From assembly GCF_042679605.1 (NCBI RefSeq), contig NZ_JBHTMU010000014.1, positions 36,147 through 100,146 of the forward strand: 64,000 nucleotides of DNA. Direction: 5' to 3'. Position 1 is the stretch's first letter. Each line of letters opens with the position of its first letter. Below are positions 31,149-40,197 of this stretch, piece by piece. Source of the stretch: Litorisediminicola beolgyonensis. Its GTDB lineage: Bacteria > Pseudomonadota > Alphaproteobacteria > Rhodobacterales > Rhodobacteraceae. The position numbers and the translations under genes were made by a program. The notes under the pieces were generated by a model. That model was not told where the DNA came from and did no database searches. It worked only from the letters and a program-made list of their open reading frames with translations.

Positions 31149-32327
31149 ATGCTCGACGCGGTGATCCTTGCAGTGACTGTGGCCGTGGGCGCGGTGCTGT
31201 TTCTCCCGCGCATTGCCCGGGCGGAGCTTTGGCGCGCCACGATCACGCCCCTCGCCTCGATCATCGGTTCCGGCTTCCTGGTGCTCGGGCCGATTCTCAA
31301 TTCGCGGTTCGGGGCATGGGCGCCGCTGGCGATGCTGCTTCTCTGCGCGGTGGCCTGGAGCTTCGGCGCTGCGGTGCGCTGCAACATCGCGGCACGCAAT
31401 CACGCGACGCCCACCGGACCGGTCGCGCTCCTTGAGTCGGTCTCCGACTGGGCGCTGGCCGTCTGCTACATCGTCTCGGTCGCCTATTACCTCGGGCTTT
31501 TCGGCGCCTTCGGGACGCGGCTCGCCGGAGCGGAGGACCCCGAGCATGCGCGGCTCCTGACCTCGGCGGCTTTCGTGGTGATCCTGATCCTCGGATTTCG
31601 GCGCGGCTTCGGCGCGCTGGAACGTCTCGAGGCGCTCTCGGTCACGATGAAACTCGCGATCATCGCGGGGCTTCTGGCGGGGCTTGCCGTCTTCACCGTC
31701 GAGCGCGCCACCGCAGGCGCGCTGGTCCTGAATCCGGTGACGCTGAAGCCACTGGAGACCATGACCCTGCTGTTCGGGCTGGTGATTACGGTGCAGGGGT
31801 TCGAGATTTCGCGCTATCTCGGAGACGCGTACGACCCCTCGGTCCGCATCCGCTCGATGAAGCTCGCGCAAGGCTTGGCGAGCGCGATCTACCTGATCTA
31901 CGTGCTGCTTCTGGCCTATGTTTTCCCGGCCGGATCCCTCGCCCTCGACGAGACCGCGATCATCGACCTCATGCAGATCGTCGCGCCGGTCCTGCCGACG
32001 CTTCTGGTGCTCGCGGCGCTGGCCGCGCAGCTCTCGGCGGCGATTGCGGATACCGGGGGCGCGGGGGGCCTGGCCAAGGAGCTCTCGGGCGGGCGCATCC
32101 TGGCGCGCTCGGCTTACGCGGTGCTGGTGGCGGTCGGGCTGTGGCTGACCTGGGCCGCGGATGTGTTCGAGATCGTCGCCTACGCGAGCCGCGCCTTCGC
32201 CATCTACTACGCGCTGCAATGCGCCATCGCGGCACTCAATTCGACCGGCTGGCGGCGCGCGGGCTTTGTCGCCCTGAGCGGTCTGGGGATCGCCATCGCG
32301 CTCTTCGGGACGGCGGTCGAGGGCTGA
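31149..32327 (+). CDS. Putative transporter, APC-superfamily-like membrane protein
   Basis: 392 residues, about eleven membrane helices with no signal peptide. ITPLASIIGSGFLVLGPIL near the N-terminus and the internal FGLVITVQGFEISRYLG have the helix-breaking Gly-rich look of APC-fold transporters (amino acid or cation/nucleobase carriers), but I cannot assign a subfamily. It follows ynjD by 40 bases on the same strand and may belong to the operon; convergent with tctA. Confidence 0.7.
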   Translation: MLDAVILAVTVAVGAVLFLPRIARAELWRATITPLASIIGSGFLVLGPILNSRFGAWAPLAMLLLCAVAWSFGAAVRCNIAARNHATPTGPVALLESVSDWALAVCYIVSVAYYLGLFGAFGTRLAGAEDPEHARLLTSAAFVVILILGFRRGFGALERLEALSVTMKLAIIAGLLAGLAVFTVERATAGALVLNPVTLKPLETMTLLFGLVITVQGFEISRYLGDAYDPSVRIRSMKLAQGLASAIYLIYVLLLAYVFPAGSLALDETAIIDLMQIVAPVLPTLLVLAALAAQLSAAIADTGGAGGLAKELSGGRILARSAYAVLVAVGLWLTWAADVFEIVAYASRAFAIYYALQCAIAALNSTGWRRAGFVALSGLGIAIALFGTAVEG

Positions 32328-32350
32328 GCCTGACCGCCGTTCCGGAGGGA

Positions 32351-33880
32351 TCAGTCGCGGACCGATCCTTCGTCTTCGCCGCGCATCTTGCGCTTGATCA
32401 CCTTGCCGACGATCAGCGGCAGGATGAAGCCGATGATCGCGATGGCCCAGAGGGTCAGCGACAAGGGGCTGTCCACGAGCGTCCACCAGTCGCCATTGTC
32501 GATGGTGACGGCGCGCCGGAGGTTGTTCTCCATCGCGTTGCCCAGGAGCGTGCCGAGGATGATCGGCACCAGCGGCACGTCGAGCTTGCGCAGCACCCAG
32601 CCCATCACGCCGAAGCCCACCATCACCAGGAGGTCGAAGCTCGAGCCCGAGATGCCGTAGATGCCGACGAAGCTCACCATCGCCACGATGGGCATGAGGA
32701 TGCGCGGCGGCACCATCAGCACGCGGGTGAAGAGACCGACCATCGGGATGTTCATGATCAGGAGCATGAAGTTCGCGATGAAGAGCGCCGCGATCAGGCC
32801 CCAGACCACGTCGGGGTTGTCCTGGAAGAGAAGCGGCCCCGGCGTGATGTTGAGCGACAGGAGCACCGCAAGCAGCACCGCCGTGGTGCCCGAGCCCGGA
32901 ACGCCCAGCGCCAGCATCGGAACAAGCGCACCACCGGCGGCCGCGTTGTTCCCGGCCTCGGGGGCGGCGACGCCGCGCGGGTCGCCGGTGCCGAAGGTGC
33001 CGTCGCGATCCACCAGCCGCTTTTCCATCGAATAGGAGATGAACGAGCCGAGAGACGCCCCCGCCCCGGGCAGGACGCCCGCGACAAAGCCCAGGACCGA
33101 GGTCCGCAGCATGGTCGGCGTGCATTGCTTGATCATCGACATCGGCGGGTAGAGACGCCCGATCTCGACCTTCTTGGCGCCGGAGGCCTCGCCGTGGCGA
33201 TGCTCGAGGAAGATGAACACCTCGGACAGCGCGAAGAGGCCGACAATGGCCACGAGGAAGTCGAGACCGTCATAGAGATGCACCTCGCCGAAGGTGAAGC
33301 GCGGGACGCCGGTCTGGGTGTCGACGCCGATGGTGGCGAGCCCGAGGCCCAGCGCCGCGGCAAAGGCGGATTTGGCCTGGTTCGTCGAGGACACACCGCC
33401 GAGCGTGGCGAAGGCCAGCGCGAAGAGCGCGAAATATTCCGCCGGTCCGAAGAGCAGCGCGATCTTCACGAGCTGCGGGGCGAGCATGATCAGACCCCAG
33501 GTGGCGAGGAACGCGCCGACGAAGGAGGCGATGCCCGAGAGCGACAGGGCCTCGCCCGCCTGACCCTTCTGGGCCATCGGGTAGCCGTCGAGGCAGGTCA
33601 TCATCGCGGGCTCGTCGCCGGGGATGTTCAGAAGGATCGACGAGATCCGCCCCCCATACATCGCGCCGTAATAGACCGAGGTCAGCAGGATCAGCGACGG
33701 CGTGGCGCCGAGGCCGAGGGTAAAGGCCAGCGGGATCAGGATCGCGACGCCGTTCGAGGGCCCGAGACCGGGCAGCGCGCCCATGATAGTGCCGAGAAAG
33801 CAGCCCAGAAGAGCAAGCCCGAGATTTTCGAGGGTGAGGGCGATGGCGAAGCCGTCGCCGAGAGAGGCGAGAATGTCCAT
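32351..33880 (-). CDS. tctA: Tripartite tricarboxylate transporter large permease TctA
   Basis: 509 residues, about twelve membrane helices. GCFLGTIMGALPGLGPSNGVAILIPLAF, YYGAMYGGRISSILLNIPGDEPA and GFVAGVLPGAGASLGSFISY (in part) are TctA hallmarks. With TctB and TctC it imports a carboxylate (citrate-like or aromatic/short-chain acid) driven by an ion gradient. GAGGAG precedes ATG at 33880, 13 bases after tctB. It is the last gene of tctC-tctB-tctA. Confidence 0.95.
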   Translation of the reverse strand: MDILASLGDGFAIALTLENLGLALLGCFLGTIMGALPGLGPSNGVAILIPLAFTLGLGATPSLILLTSVYYGAMYGGRISSILLNIPGDEPAMMTCLDGYPMAQKGQAGEALSLSGIASFVGAFLATWGLIMLAPQLVKIALLFGPAEYFALFALAFATLGGVSSTNQAKSAFAAALGLGLATIGVDTQTGVPRFTFGEVHLYDGLDFLVAIVGLFALSEVFIFLEHRHGEASGAKKVEIGRLYPPMSMIKQCTPTMLRTSVLGFVAGVLPGAGASLGSFISYSMEKRLVDRDGTFGTGDPRGVAAPEAGNNAAAGGALVPMLALGVPGSGTTAVLLAVLLSLNITPGPLLFQDNPDVVWGLIAALFIANFMLLIMNIPMVGLFTRVLMVPPRILMPIVAMVSFVGIYGISGSSFDLLVMVGFGVMGWVLRKLDVPLVPIILGTLLGNAMENNLRRAVTIDNGDWWTLVDSPLSLTLWAIAIIGFILPLIVGKVIKRKMRGEDEGSVRD

Positions 33881-33893
33881 GGATCGGGTCTCC

Positions 33894-34325
33894 TCAGAAG
33901 CCCCAGGGGCCGCGCGCGAGCGACAGGCCGAGGACGAGATGGAAAATGACGTAGATGCCGACCGAGGTGCCGACGCCGGTGGCGAGCGCGCCGAGAAGGC
34001 TCGAGCCCAGCCGCCAGCTCAGATAGGCGGCGGCCACGGCGGTGGCGACGACGAACCCTGCGATGGGCAGGAACTCGGCATAGAGCAGCATCATCACGAC
34101 GGCGGCGCCGATCTCGACGAGCCGGCCCATATCGGGCCAGTGCGGCTCGGGATCGGGCTTGAGGATGATCGCCAGAGACGCAAGCGCCAGCATGGCCGCG
34201 AGGATCAGCGGAAAGGCCTTGGGCCCCACGGCGTCAGAGAGAAAGCTCTCCTCGATGCTCAGCGCGGCCAGCGCGAAACCGGCGGCGAGCAGAAGCCCGA
34301 CGAGGCCGAAAATACGGTCGCTCAT
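33894..34325 (-). CDS. tctB: Tripartite tricarboxylate transporter small permease TctB
   Basis: 143 residues, four membrane helices (IFGLVGLLLAAGFALAAL, ...AFPLILAAMLALASLAIIL, etc.), including the typical 'D.VGP..FP..LA..L' segment. TctB is the poorly conserved small membrane subunit of TTT transporters. ATG at 34325 has GGGAGGTT upstream. Between tctC and tctB lie two strong hairpins. Confidence 0.9.
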   Translation of the reverse strand: MSDRIFGLVGLLLAAGFALAALSIEESFLSDAVGPKAFPLILAAMLALASLAIILKPDPEPHWPDMGRLVEIGAAVVMMLLYAEFLPIAGFVVATAVAAAYLSWRLGSSLLGALATGVGTSVGIYVIFHLVLGLSLARGPWGF

Positions 34326-34360
34326 GGCAACCTCCCAGATGTCCGGATGTGGAAAAGACG

Positions 34361-34416
34361 CGGGCGAGCCAGGGGTCTGGCCCGCCCGTCCCGGGGCAGC
34401 TCTTGTCCCGCCCCGG
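34361..34416 (-). promoter_or_regulatory. Intercistronic hairpins between tctC and tctB
   Basis: Two inverted repeats: CGGGCGAGCCAG/CTGGCCCGCCCG (34361-34372 and 34377-34388) and CCGGGGC/GCCCCGG (34391-34397 and 34410-34416). No T-tract follows, so they more likely stabilise the tctC message or cause partial termination, giving more binding protein than membrane subunits. Confidence 0.55.
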
Positions 34417-34428
34417 AGCCAGTCATGC

Positions 34429-35415
34429 TTACTTGATGATGCCGATCTCGCGGGAGATGTCCTGGATCTGCTGGACCGAGTTGGCCACGAACTCCTGGAA
34501 CTCAGCGCCCTGCAGGTCGAGCGGCGCAAGGCCGTTGGCCGCCATCACCTCTTTCCACACATCCGAGGCGTAGAGATCGGCAATCTTCGACACCCAGGTG
34601 TCATAGGCCGCGTCGGACATGCCGCCCGGGGCGTAGAAGCCGCGCCAGTTGGCGCCGATGGCGTCGATGCCCTGCTCCTTGGCGGTCGGCATCTCGGAGA
34701 ACTCGCCGTCGAGCCGCTCGGGCGCGAGGACCGCGATCACCTTGATGTCGCCGGAGTCGACGAAGCCCTTGGCTTCGGAGATGTCGCCGGTGAAGGCCTG
34801 CACGGAGCCCGCCAGAAGCTGGGTCACCGCCTCGCCGCCGCCGTCAAACGCGATGTACTTGACCGAGCGCACGTCCTCGATGCCATAGGCATTGGCCGCG
34901 ATCAGGACCTTGAGGTGGTCCCAGCCGCCCACGGCCGAACCGCCTGCGACCGACACCGAGGTCGGGTCGGACTTGATCTGGTCGAGCAGGGCGGGAAGCG
35001 TGTCGATCTCGCTGTCTGCGGCGACAGCGATCACGCCGTAATCGGCGCCGATCGACGCGAGCCAGCGGACCTGGTCCATGGTGTTGCCCGGATAGGCGCC
35101 CTGCGCCAGACGGGTCGCGGTGGCCGAGGAGGCCGCGACGATCAGGTCATTGTCGTCGCCGCGCTTGTTGACGACCTCGGCGAAGGCCACGCCGCCGCCG
35201 CCACCGGCGAGGTTGACGACCTGGACGGTCTGATCGAGCAGACCCTGATCCTGAAGCGACTTGCCGACCTGGCGGCAGGTGAAGTCCCAGCCGCCGCCCG
35301 GGTTGGCCGGTGCGATGCATTCGGGGTTCTCGATGGCGAAGTCCTGGGCCTGCGCCGCAAAGGCCGACAAGCCGAGCGCGACAGCCGCGAGGGTCAGGCG
35401 ATGTGCCTTGAACAT
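34429..35415 (-). CDS. tctC: Tripartite tricarboxylate transporter substrate-binding protein TctC
   Basis: 328 residues with a signal peptide (about 1-23, LGLSAFAAQA|QDF). ...CIAPANPGGGWDFTCRQVGKSL, VVNLAGGGGGVAFAEVVNKR and ASIGADYGVIAV (in part) are characteristic of TTT/Bug-family periplasmic receptors, whose PGGGWD loop binds the carboxylate. GGGAGGAT precedes ATG. Divergent from tctDE across 152 bases that contain a tandem repeat. Confidence 0.95.
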   Translation of the reverse strand: MFKAHRLTLAAVALGLSAFAAQAQDFAIENPECIAPANPGGGWDFTCRQVGKSLQDQGLLDQTVQVVNLAGGGGGVAFAEVVNKRGDDNDLIVAASSATATRLAQGAYPGNTMDQVRWLASIGADYGVIAVAADSEIDTLPALLDQIKSDPTSVSVAGGSAVGGWDHLKVLIAANAYGIEDVRSVKYIAFDGGGEAVTQLLAGSVQAFTGDISEAKGFVDSGDIKVIAVLAPERLDGEFSEMPTAKEQGIDAIGANWRGFYAPGGMSDAAYDTWVSKIADLYASDVWKEVMAANGLAPLDLQGAEFQEFVANSVQQIQDISREIGIIK

Positions 35416-35500
35416 GAATATCCTCCCTTGGTCGCCGACGGTGCCCGGGCCCCGTGCCCGGTCTCCCTCTCCGTCGGGGACCCGGGCCTTATAGGCCTTG

Positions 35501-35520
35501 AACCTGTCACCAACCTGTCA
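35501..35520 (+). promoter_or_regulatory. Tandem AACCTGTCA repeat, probable TctD site
   Basis: AACCTGTCA occurs at 35501-35509 and again at 35512-35520, an 11-base period (one helical turn), typical of OmpR-family response regulator sites. It lies between tctC and tctD, about 48 bases before the tctD start. Confidence 0.6.
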
Positions 35521-35567
35521 GACCGTGAGGAGAGCCGCCAGGGGGACGGACGGGAAGAGAGGGACAG

Positions 35568-36239
35568 GTGCGCATCCTGCTGGTCGAGGATACCGCGGAT
35601 ATGGCCGAGGCCATCGCCATCCGGCTCGGCCGCGCCGGTCTCGCCTGCGATGTCGCGGGCTCGCTGGCCGAGGCGCGCGATTGCCTCGACGTGCAGGAGT
35701 ATGACGTCGCGGTGCTCGATATCGACCTGCCCGACGGGCTCGGCACCGACCTTCTGCAGGAGATCCGCGCCCGCGGCACCCGACTTCCGGTCCTGATGCT
35801 GACCGCCGCCTTTTCCGTCGACGACCGGGTCTCGGCGCTCAACCTCGGGGCCGACGATTACCTCGTGAAGCCCTTCGACCAGCGCGAGCTCGAAGCGCGG
35901 CTCCATGCGCTCGCGCGACGCGATGCGGGCGCGCCCGAGGCCGAGATCGCGCTCGGCACGCTACGCTTCAACCCGAGCGCCCGGACCGCGCGGCTCGGAG
36001 ACGCGCCGCTCTCGATGACCCGCCGCGAGATGACGCTGCTCGGCCTGCTTCTGCGCAACCGGGGACGGGTGATGTCGAAGGACCGGCTCTACCAAGGGCT
36101 CTTCAGCTTCGACGAAGAGGATGTCGGGCTGAACGCGGTCGAGCTTTATGTCGCACGGCTGAGGAAGAAGCTGGCGGGGAGCGGCGTCAGCATCTCCACC
36201 CAGAGGGGGCTCGGCTATCGCCTCGATGCCGATGAGTGA
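35568..36239 (+). CDS. tctD: Response regulator TctD (OmpR family)
   Basis: 223 residues. Receiver domain (1-115) with acidic pocket ED (8-9), phosphoacceptor Asp in VAVLDIDLPDG, Thr in LMLTAAF and Lys in YLVKPF; then a winged-helix DNA-binding domain ending in RGLGYRLDADE. GTG start at 35568. The gene overlaps tctE. It likely activates divergent tctCBA in response to substrate. Identification as TctD rests on context and similarity to QseB/TctD-type regulators. Confidence 0.9.
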   Translation: MRILLVEDTADMAEAIAIRLGRAGLACDVAGSLAEARDCLDVQEYDVAVLDIDLPDGLGTDLLQEIRARGTRLPVLMLTAAFSVDDRVSALNLGADDYLVKPFDQRELEARLHALARRDAGAPEAEIALGTLRFNPSARTARLGDAPLSMTRREMTLLGLLLRNRGRVMSKDRLYQGLFSFDEEDVGLNAVELYVARLRKKLAGSGVSISTQRGLGYRLDADE

Positions 36240-37596
36240 CAGCTGGCGCGACCGGCTGCGCCCCCGCTCCATCGCCGCGCGCGTCGGTCTGGGCGTCGGG
36301 CTGCTTCTGGCGGTGGGCGGCGCGCTCGTGACCGTGGCGGCCTTTGCCTATGGCCGGCAGGCGGCGGAAGAGACCTATGACCGGCTCCTGATCGGCGCGG
36401 CCAACGATATCGCCGCAGCGGTGTCGAGCGGCGCCGAGGGGCTGTCGGTGGATCTTCCAGTCTCGGCCTTCCAACTCCTCGCCCTCGCGCCCGACGACCG
36501 GATCGCCTACGCGGTCCGCGATCCGTCCGGCGCGGTGCTGACCGGCTACGAGAACCTCCCCGCGCCGCCCGCCGACGCGCGGTTCTACGATGGCGACTTC
36601 TTCGGCGAGCCCGCGCGCTTCGTCACCATCTCGCGCCGGTTCGCCGAGCGGACGCTCTCGGGCGCGGTCGAGATCACCGTCGGGCAGACCCTGCGCGCCC
36701 GCGAAGCGCTGGCACTCGACATTGCCCGCCGCGCGCTCGTGACGGTCTTCTCCGCAGGCGTCGCGATGATCCTGCTGGCCGCGCTGGTGATCCGCCGCGC
36801 CCTGCGACCGCTCGACCGAATGGCCGAGAGCTTCGCGGCGCGCGACCCGCTCGACCTGACGCCGGTCAATCAGGCGGTGCCCTCTGAGGCGCAGGGCATG
36901 GTCCTGGCGCTGAACGGCTTCATGGGGCGGATCGACCGGCAGGTCGAGACGATGAAGCGCCTGATCTCGGACAGCGCCCATCAGCTTCGCACGCCGGTCG
37001 CCGCGCTCCGGGCGCAGGCCGATCTCGCCGCCGAGGAACCCGATCCGGCGCGGCGCGCCGACATCGTCGCGCTGATCCACCGCCGCACAGTGGATTTGGG
37101 GCTGCTGCTCGACCGGATGCTGAGCCGGGCGCTGGTCGTGCACCGGACCGACAGCGCGCCGCGCGAACAGGTGGATCTGCGGGACGTGGCGCTCGAGATC
37201 TTCGAGACCGGCGATCACGCGATCCTGGCCCCCGGCGCCCGGGTCGAGCTGCGGCTCGGCGACGCTCCGGTCTGCGTCTCGGGCGACGCGCTGTCGCTGA
37301 ACGAGGCGGTCAAGAATCTCCTCGGCAACGCCTTGCGCCACGGCAGGCCGCCTGTGGTTCTGGGGGCCGACCTGGAGAACGGCCACGGCATGATCTTCGT
37401 CTCGGACAGCGGTCCGGGACCGTCGCCGGAGATCCTTGGCAATACCGACCGGTTCCTGCGCGCGGGTCGCTCCGGGGGCACCGGTCTCGGCCTCGCCATC
37501 GCCCGGGCGGTCGCCGAGGCCTATGACGGGCGGCTGGATCTCGCGAAGACCGAGACCGGATTTCGCGCCGCGCTGATCCTGCCGGAGGCGCGATGA
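36226..37596 (+). CDS. tctE: Sensor histidine kinase TctE
   Basis: 456 residues. Two membrane helices (about 20-43 and 170-190) flank a periplasmic domain of about 125 residues of the 2CSK_N type (ETYDRLLIGAANDIAAAVS). HAMP-like linker, H-box SDSAHQLRTPVAALRAQ with phospho-accepting His252, N-box NEAVKNLLGNALRHG, and G-boxes DSGPG and GGTGLGLAIA. ATG at 36226 or 36232 overlaps the tctD stop. Its stop overlaps the start of the next periplasmic binding protein gene (ATGA), so the three form a unit. Confidence 0.93.
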   Translation: MPMSDSWRDRLRPRSIAARVGLGVGLLLAVGGALVTVAAFAYGRQAAEETYDRLLIGAANDIAAAVSSGAEGLSVDLPVSAFQLLALAPDDRIAYAVRDPSGAVLTGYENLPAPPADARFYDGDFFGEPARFVTISRRFAERTLSGAVEITVGQTLRAREALALDIARRALVTVFSAGVAMILLAALVIRRALRPLDRMAESFAARDPLDLTPVNQAVPSEAQGMVLALNGFMGRIDRQVETMKRLISDSAHQLRTPVAALRAQADLAAEEPDPARRADIVALIHRRTVDLGLLLDRMLSRALVVHRTDSAPREQVDLRDVALEIFETGDHAILAPGARVELRLGDAPVCVSGDALSLNEAVKNLLGNALRHGRPPVVLGADLENGHGMIFVSDSGPGPSPEILGNTDRFLRAGRSGGTGLGLAIARAVAEAYDGRLDLAKTETGFRAALILPEAR

Positions 37597-38642
37597 GGCT
37601 CGCCTTCGCCCTGCTCCTGACCGTCTGCCTCACGACGTCGCTCCGCGCCGAGCCGGAGGATGTCGCGCTGTTCGGCGCCGCGGGGACGGAGCCGATGGTG
37701 CTGCGCTCCACTACGGATATCGCGATCTTCGCCCCGGTTCTCGAAGCCTGGCTCGAGACGCGACCCGCCACCGCCGTGCGCTACGAGCAATGGGGATCGA
37801 ACGCGCTGTTCGACCGCAGCCGCACGGAATGCCACGAGGGAGACTTCGAGGCCGACATGGTGATCTCCTCGGGCGTTCACCAGATGGTCATGCTGGTCAA
37901 CGAGGCCTGCGCCCAGCCTTACACCTCGGACCTCACGTTGGCCCTGCCCGAGCGGCTGAACTGGCGCGACGAGCTCTGGGGCATCACCCGCGAACCGGCG
38001 GTGATGGTCTATGACCGAAGCTCGGTGCCGCCCGAGGAGGTGCCGGTGACCCGGTTCGACCTGCTCGACCTCCTGCGCTCCGATCCGGGTTATCGCGGCC
38101 GGGTCGCGACCTACGATATCGAGGCCTCGGGCCTGGGTTATCTTTTCGCTTTCTCGGACGCGCGCCAGGCCACCACCTTCGGGGCGCTTCTCGAAGGCTT
38201 CGGGCGCGCCGGAGCGGTCGCGACCTGCTGTTCGGTCGAGATCATCCGCGGCGTCGCCGAGGGCCGGTACCGGATCGCCTACAACGTCCTCGGCTCCTAT
38301 GCCCAGGGCGCGGCCGCCGCCGATCCGCGGCTCGGAATCGTCCTGCCCGCCGATTACACGCTGGTGCTGTCGCGTGCCCTTATGATCCCCAAGGGTGCTG
38401 ACCGGACGGCGGAGGCGCAGGCGCTGCTCGACTACCTCCTCGGTCCCGAAGGTCGGGCAGAGCTCGAACGTCAGCGACTGATCTCGCCGCTTCTCGATAC
38501 CGACGTCGTCGCCGAGACCGGGGCCCTCTCTGAAACCGCCCTCAGGCCCATCGCTTTGGCGCCGACGCTTCTTGTCGCGCTCGACCGCCAGACCCGGGCG
38601 GGCTTCATCGCGCGATGGCGCGAAAGCCTCGGGCCGCAATGA
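37593..38642 (+). CDS. Periplasmic substrate-binding protein co-transcribed with tctDE
   Basis: 349 residues with a signal peptide (about 1-19). The body resembles ABC-type periplasmic binding proteins of the iron/2-aminoethylphosphonate class (LNWRDELWGITREPAVMVYDRSSV, ADYTLVLSRALMIPKGA). No permease or ATPase gene is nearby, and its start overlaps the tctE stop, so it probably delivers ligand information to TctE rather than serving transport. Same-strand neighbours of tctDE of this kind are seen in other Rhodobacteraceae. Ligand unknown; two adjacent cysteines (CCSVE) may form or break a disulfide. Confidence 0.8.
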   Translation: MRLAFALLLTVCLTTSLRAEPEDVALFGAAGTEPMVLRSTTDIAIFAPVLEAWLETRPATAVRYEQWGSNALFDRSRTECHEGDFEADMVISSGVHQMVMLVNEACAQPYTSDLTLALPERLNWRDELWGITREPAVMVYDRSSVPPEEVPVTRFDLLDLLRSDPGYRGRVATYDIEASGLGYLFAFSDARQATTFGALLEGFGRAGAVATCCSVEIIRGVAEGRYRIAYNVLGSYAQGAAAADPRLGIVLPADYTLVLSRALMIPKGADRTAEAQALLDYLLGPEGRAELERQRLISPLLDTDVVAETGALSETALRPIALAPTLLVALDRQTRAGFIARWRESLGPQ

Positions 38643-38718
38643 GAAACGTGCGCCCGCATGGAACCTGACGCATGGGTCCCTATGTTGGTCAGGAGCGAAA
38701 GAAGCGGGGACCATCCTA

Positions 38719-40125
38719 GTGCAGTTCGGACCGGTATTGATACTGCGCGAGGCAGGCCCCTTCGCGGTGACGCTCGCGACCATCCTCGTGCGCGAGGGAG
38801 ACACCGCGCCTGAGCCGATCGAGGCCGAGGGACGCAGCGCGCCTTTCAAGGAGCTTGCGCGCATCGGCGAGCATGTCGTCTGGCGCGCCGAGTTCGCGCT
38901 GACGCCGGACCGGGAGACCGGATACCGCTTCGAGGGCGTCGAGTATCCGGTCAGCACGGAGTTCGGCGGCGACCTGCGGATCGCCTTTGTCTCCTGCAAC
39001 GGCGAAGAGGACGGCGATCTCGACCGCGACTCGGAAGAGCGCAACCTGATGTGGCTGCGCCTGCTCGACCGCCACCACGAGGACCGGTTCCAGATCCTGC
39101 TGCATGGCGGCGATCAGGTCTATGCCGACGAGGTCACGAACGGCCACCGGCTGACCGATGCCTGGCCGGACAAGGCGCCGCCGTCCCCGGAGCCCGGAGA
39201 GCTCGAGACGCTCCGCGATCACCTGCGGCTGGGCTTCCTGCACCGCTACGCCATGACCTACGCCGCCCCGGGCTTCGATCAGCTGGGCCGCGAGGTGCCG
39301 TCGCTGATGGTCTGGGACGATCACGATATCTGCGACGGATGGGGCTCGCTCGGTCCCGACTTCACCGGCAGCCAGGCCGGGCAGATGCTCTTCGAATGCG
39401 CGCGCGAGGCCTACCTGCTCTACCAGCATGGCTGCACCGAGGACGAGATCGATAAGCTGTTCCTCGACCCGACGGGGTCGTCCCTGAGCTGGCGTCGCGA
39501 TTTCCCGGGCGTCTCGATCATCGCGCCCGACCTGCGCTCGGAGCGGACCAAGCACCAGGTGATGGCCGAAACCGGCTGGGCGGCGGTCTCGCAGGCGTTC
39601 CGGGACACCGAGGAGCGCGTCCTCTTGATTTCCTCGGTGCCGCTTCTCGGGCCGCGCCTGTCGCTCTTTGAATCGCTGCTGAACTGGTGGCCCGGCATCA
39701 ACAAATACGAGGACGACCTGCGCGATCAGTGGCAGAGCCGCGCGCATCGCGAAGAATGGAAGCGGATGCTGCGCCAGGTGATCGCCATCGAGGCCGAGGG
39801 GCCGCGGGTCACGGCGCTCTCGGGCGAGATCCACCTGGCGACGCGCGCGACCCTCGCGGCTCCCGAAGGCGCGATGCACCAGCTCGTGGCCTCGGGCATC
39901 TCGCACCGCGCGCCGCCAAGCGCCTGGGCTGGGGCGCTGTCGCTCTTGGCGCGGCTGGGCGAAGCGCCGCTGAGCAAGCATCCGATCCGGATTCATCCCC
40001 TGCCGGGACAGCGGAAATTCTACTGCGCTGAGCGCAATTTCCTCGTGCTCGAGCGGCGCAAGGGCGCGTGGCGCGCCTTCTGGTCGCTGGAAGACAGCGG
40101 CGACACGCCCTGGCTCGACATCTGA
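38719..40125 (+). CDS. PhoD-like (alkaline phosphatase D family) metallophosphatase
   Basis: 468 residues from GTG at 38719 (the frame is open to 38572). Metal-binding blocks: AFVSCNGEEDGD, LLHGGDQVYADE, VWDDHDICDGWGS and ALSGEIHLATRA, in the order seen in PhoD-type phosphatases. No signal peptide, so unlike classical secreted PhoD this one appears cytoplasmic. It would hydrolyse phosphomono- or diesters; substrate unknown. A GGGGA sequence about 10 bases before the GTG is the only ribosome site seen. An inverted repeat follows the gene. Confidence 0.85.
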   Translation: MQFGPVLILREAGPFAVTLATILVREGDTAPEPIEAEGRSAPFKELARIGEHVVWRAEFALTPDRETGYRFEGVEYPVSTEFGGDLRIAFVSCNGEEDGDLDRDSEERNLMWLRLLDRHHEDRFQILLHGGDQVYADEVTNGHRLTDAWPDKAPPSPEPGELETLRDHLRLGFLHRYAMTYAAPGFDQLGREVPSLMVWDDHDICDGWGSLGPDFTGSQAGQMLFECAREAYLLYQHGCTEDEIDKLFLDPTGSSLSWRRDFPGVSIIAPDLRSERTKHQVMAETGWAAVSQAFRDTEERVLLISSVPLLGPRLSLFESLLNWWPGINKYEDDLRDQWQSRAHREEWKRMLRQVIAIEAEGPRVTALSGEIHLATRATLAAPEGAMHQLVASGISHRAPPSAWAGALSLLARLGEAPLSKHPIRIHPLPGQRKFYCAERNFLVLERRKGAWRAFWSLEDSGDTPWLDI

Positions 40126-40167
40126 GCGGCGCGGCGTGAGACACGCCGTGTCCTTCGGAGACGTGAC

Positions 40168-40190
40168 GGAGAGCGGGCGGCCCGCTCTCC
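40168..40190. terminator. Inverted repeat between convergent genes
   Basis: GGAGAGCGGG (40168-40177) and CCCGCTCTCC (40181-40190) form a perfect 10-pair stem with a three-base loop. No T-tract; position between convergent PhoD-like and ggt genes supports a bidirectional terminator. Confidence 0.55.
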
Positions 40191-40197
40191 GGTAAGG

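Noticed and set aside
31137..33125. A 662-codon open frame on the minus strand across the APC-like and tctA genes
   Set aside because: Runs through two genes in shadow frames; no recognisable protein features.
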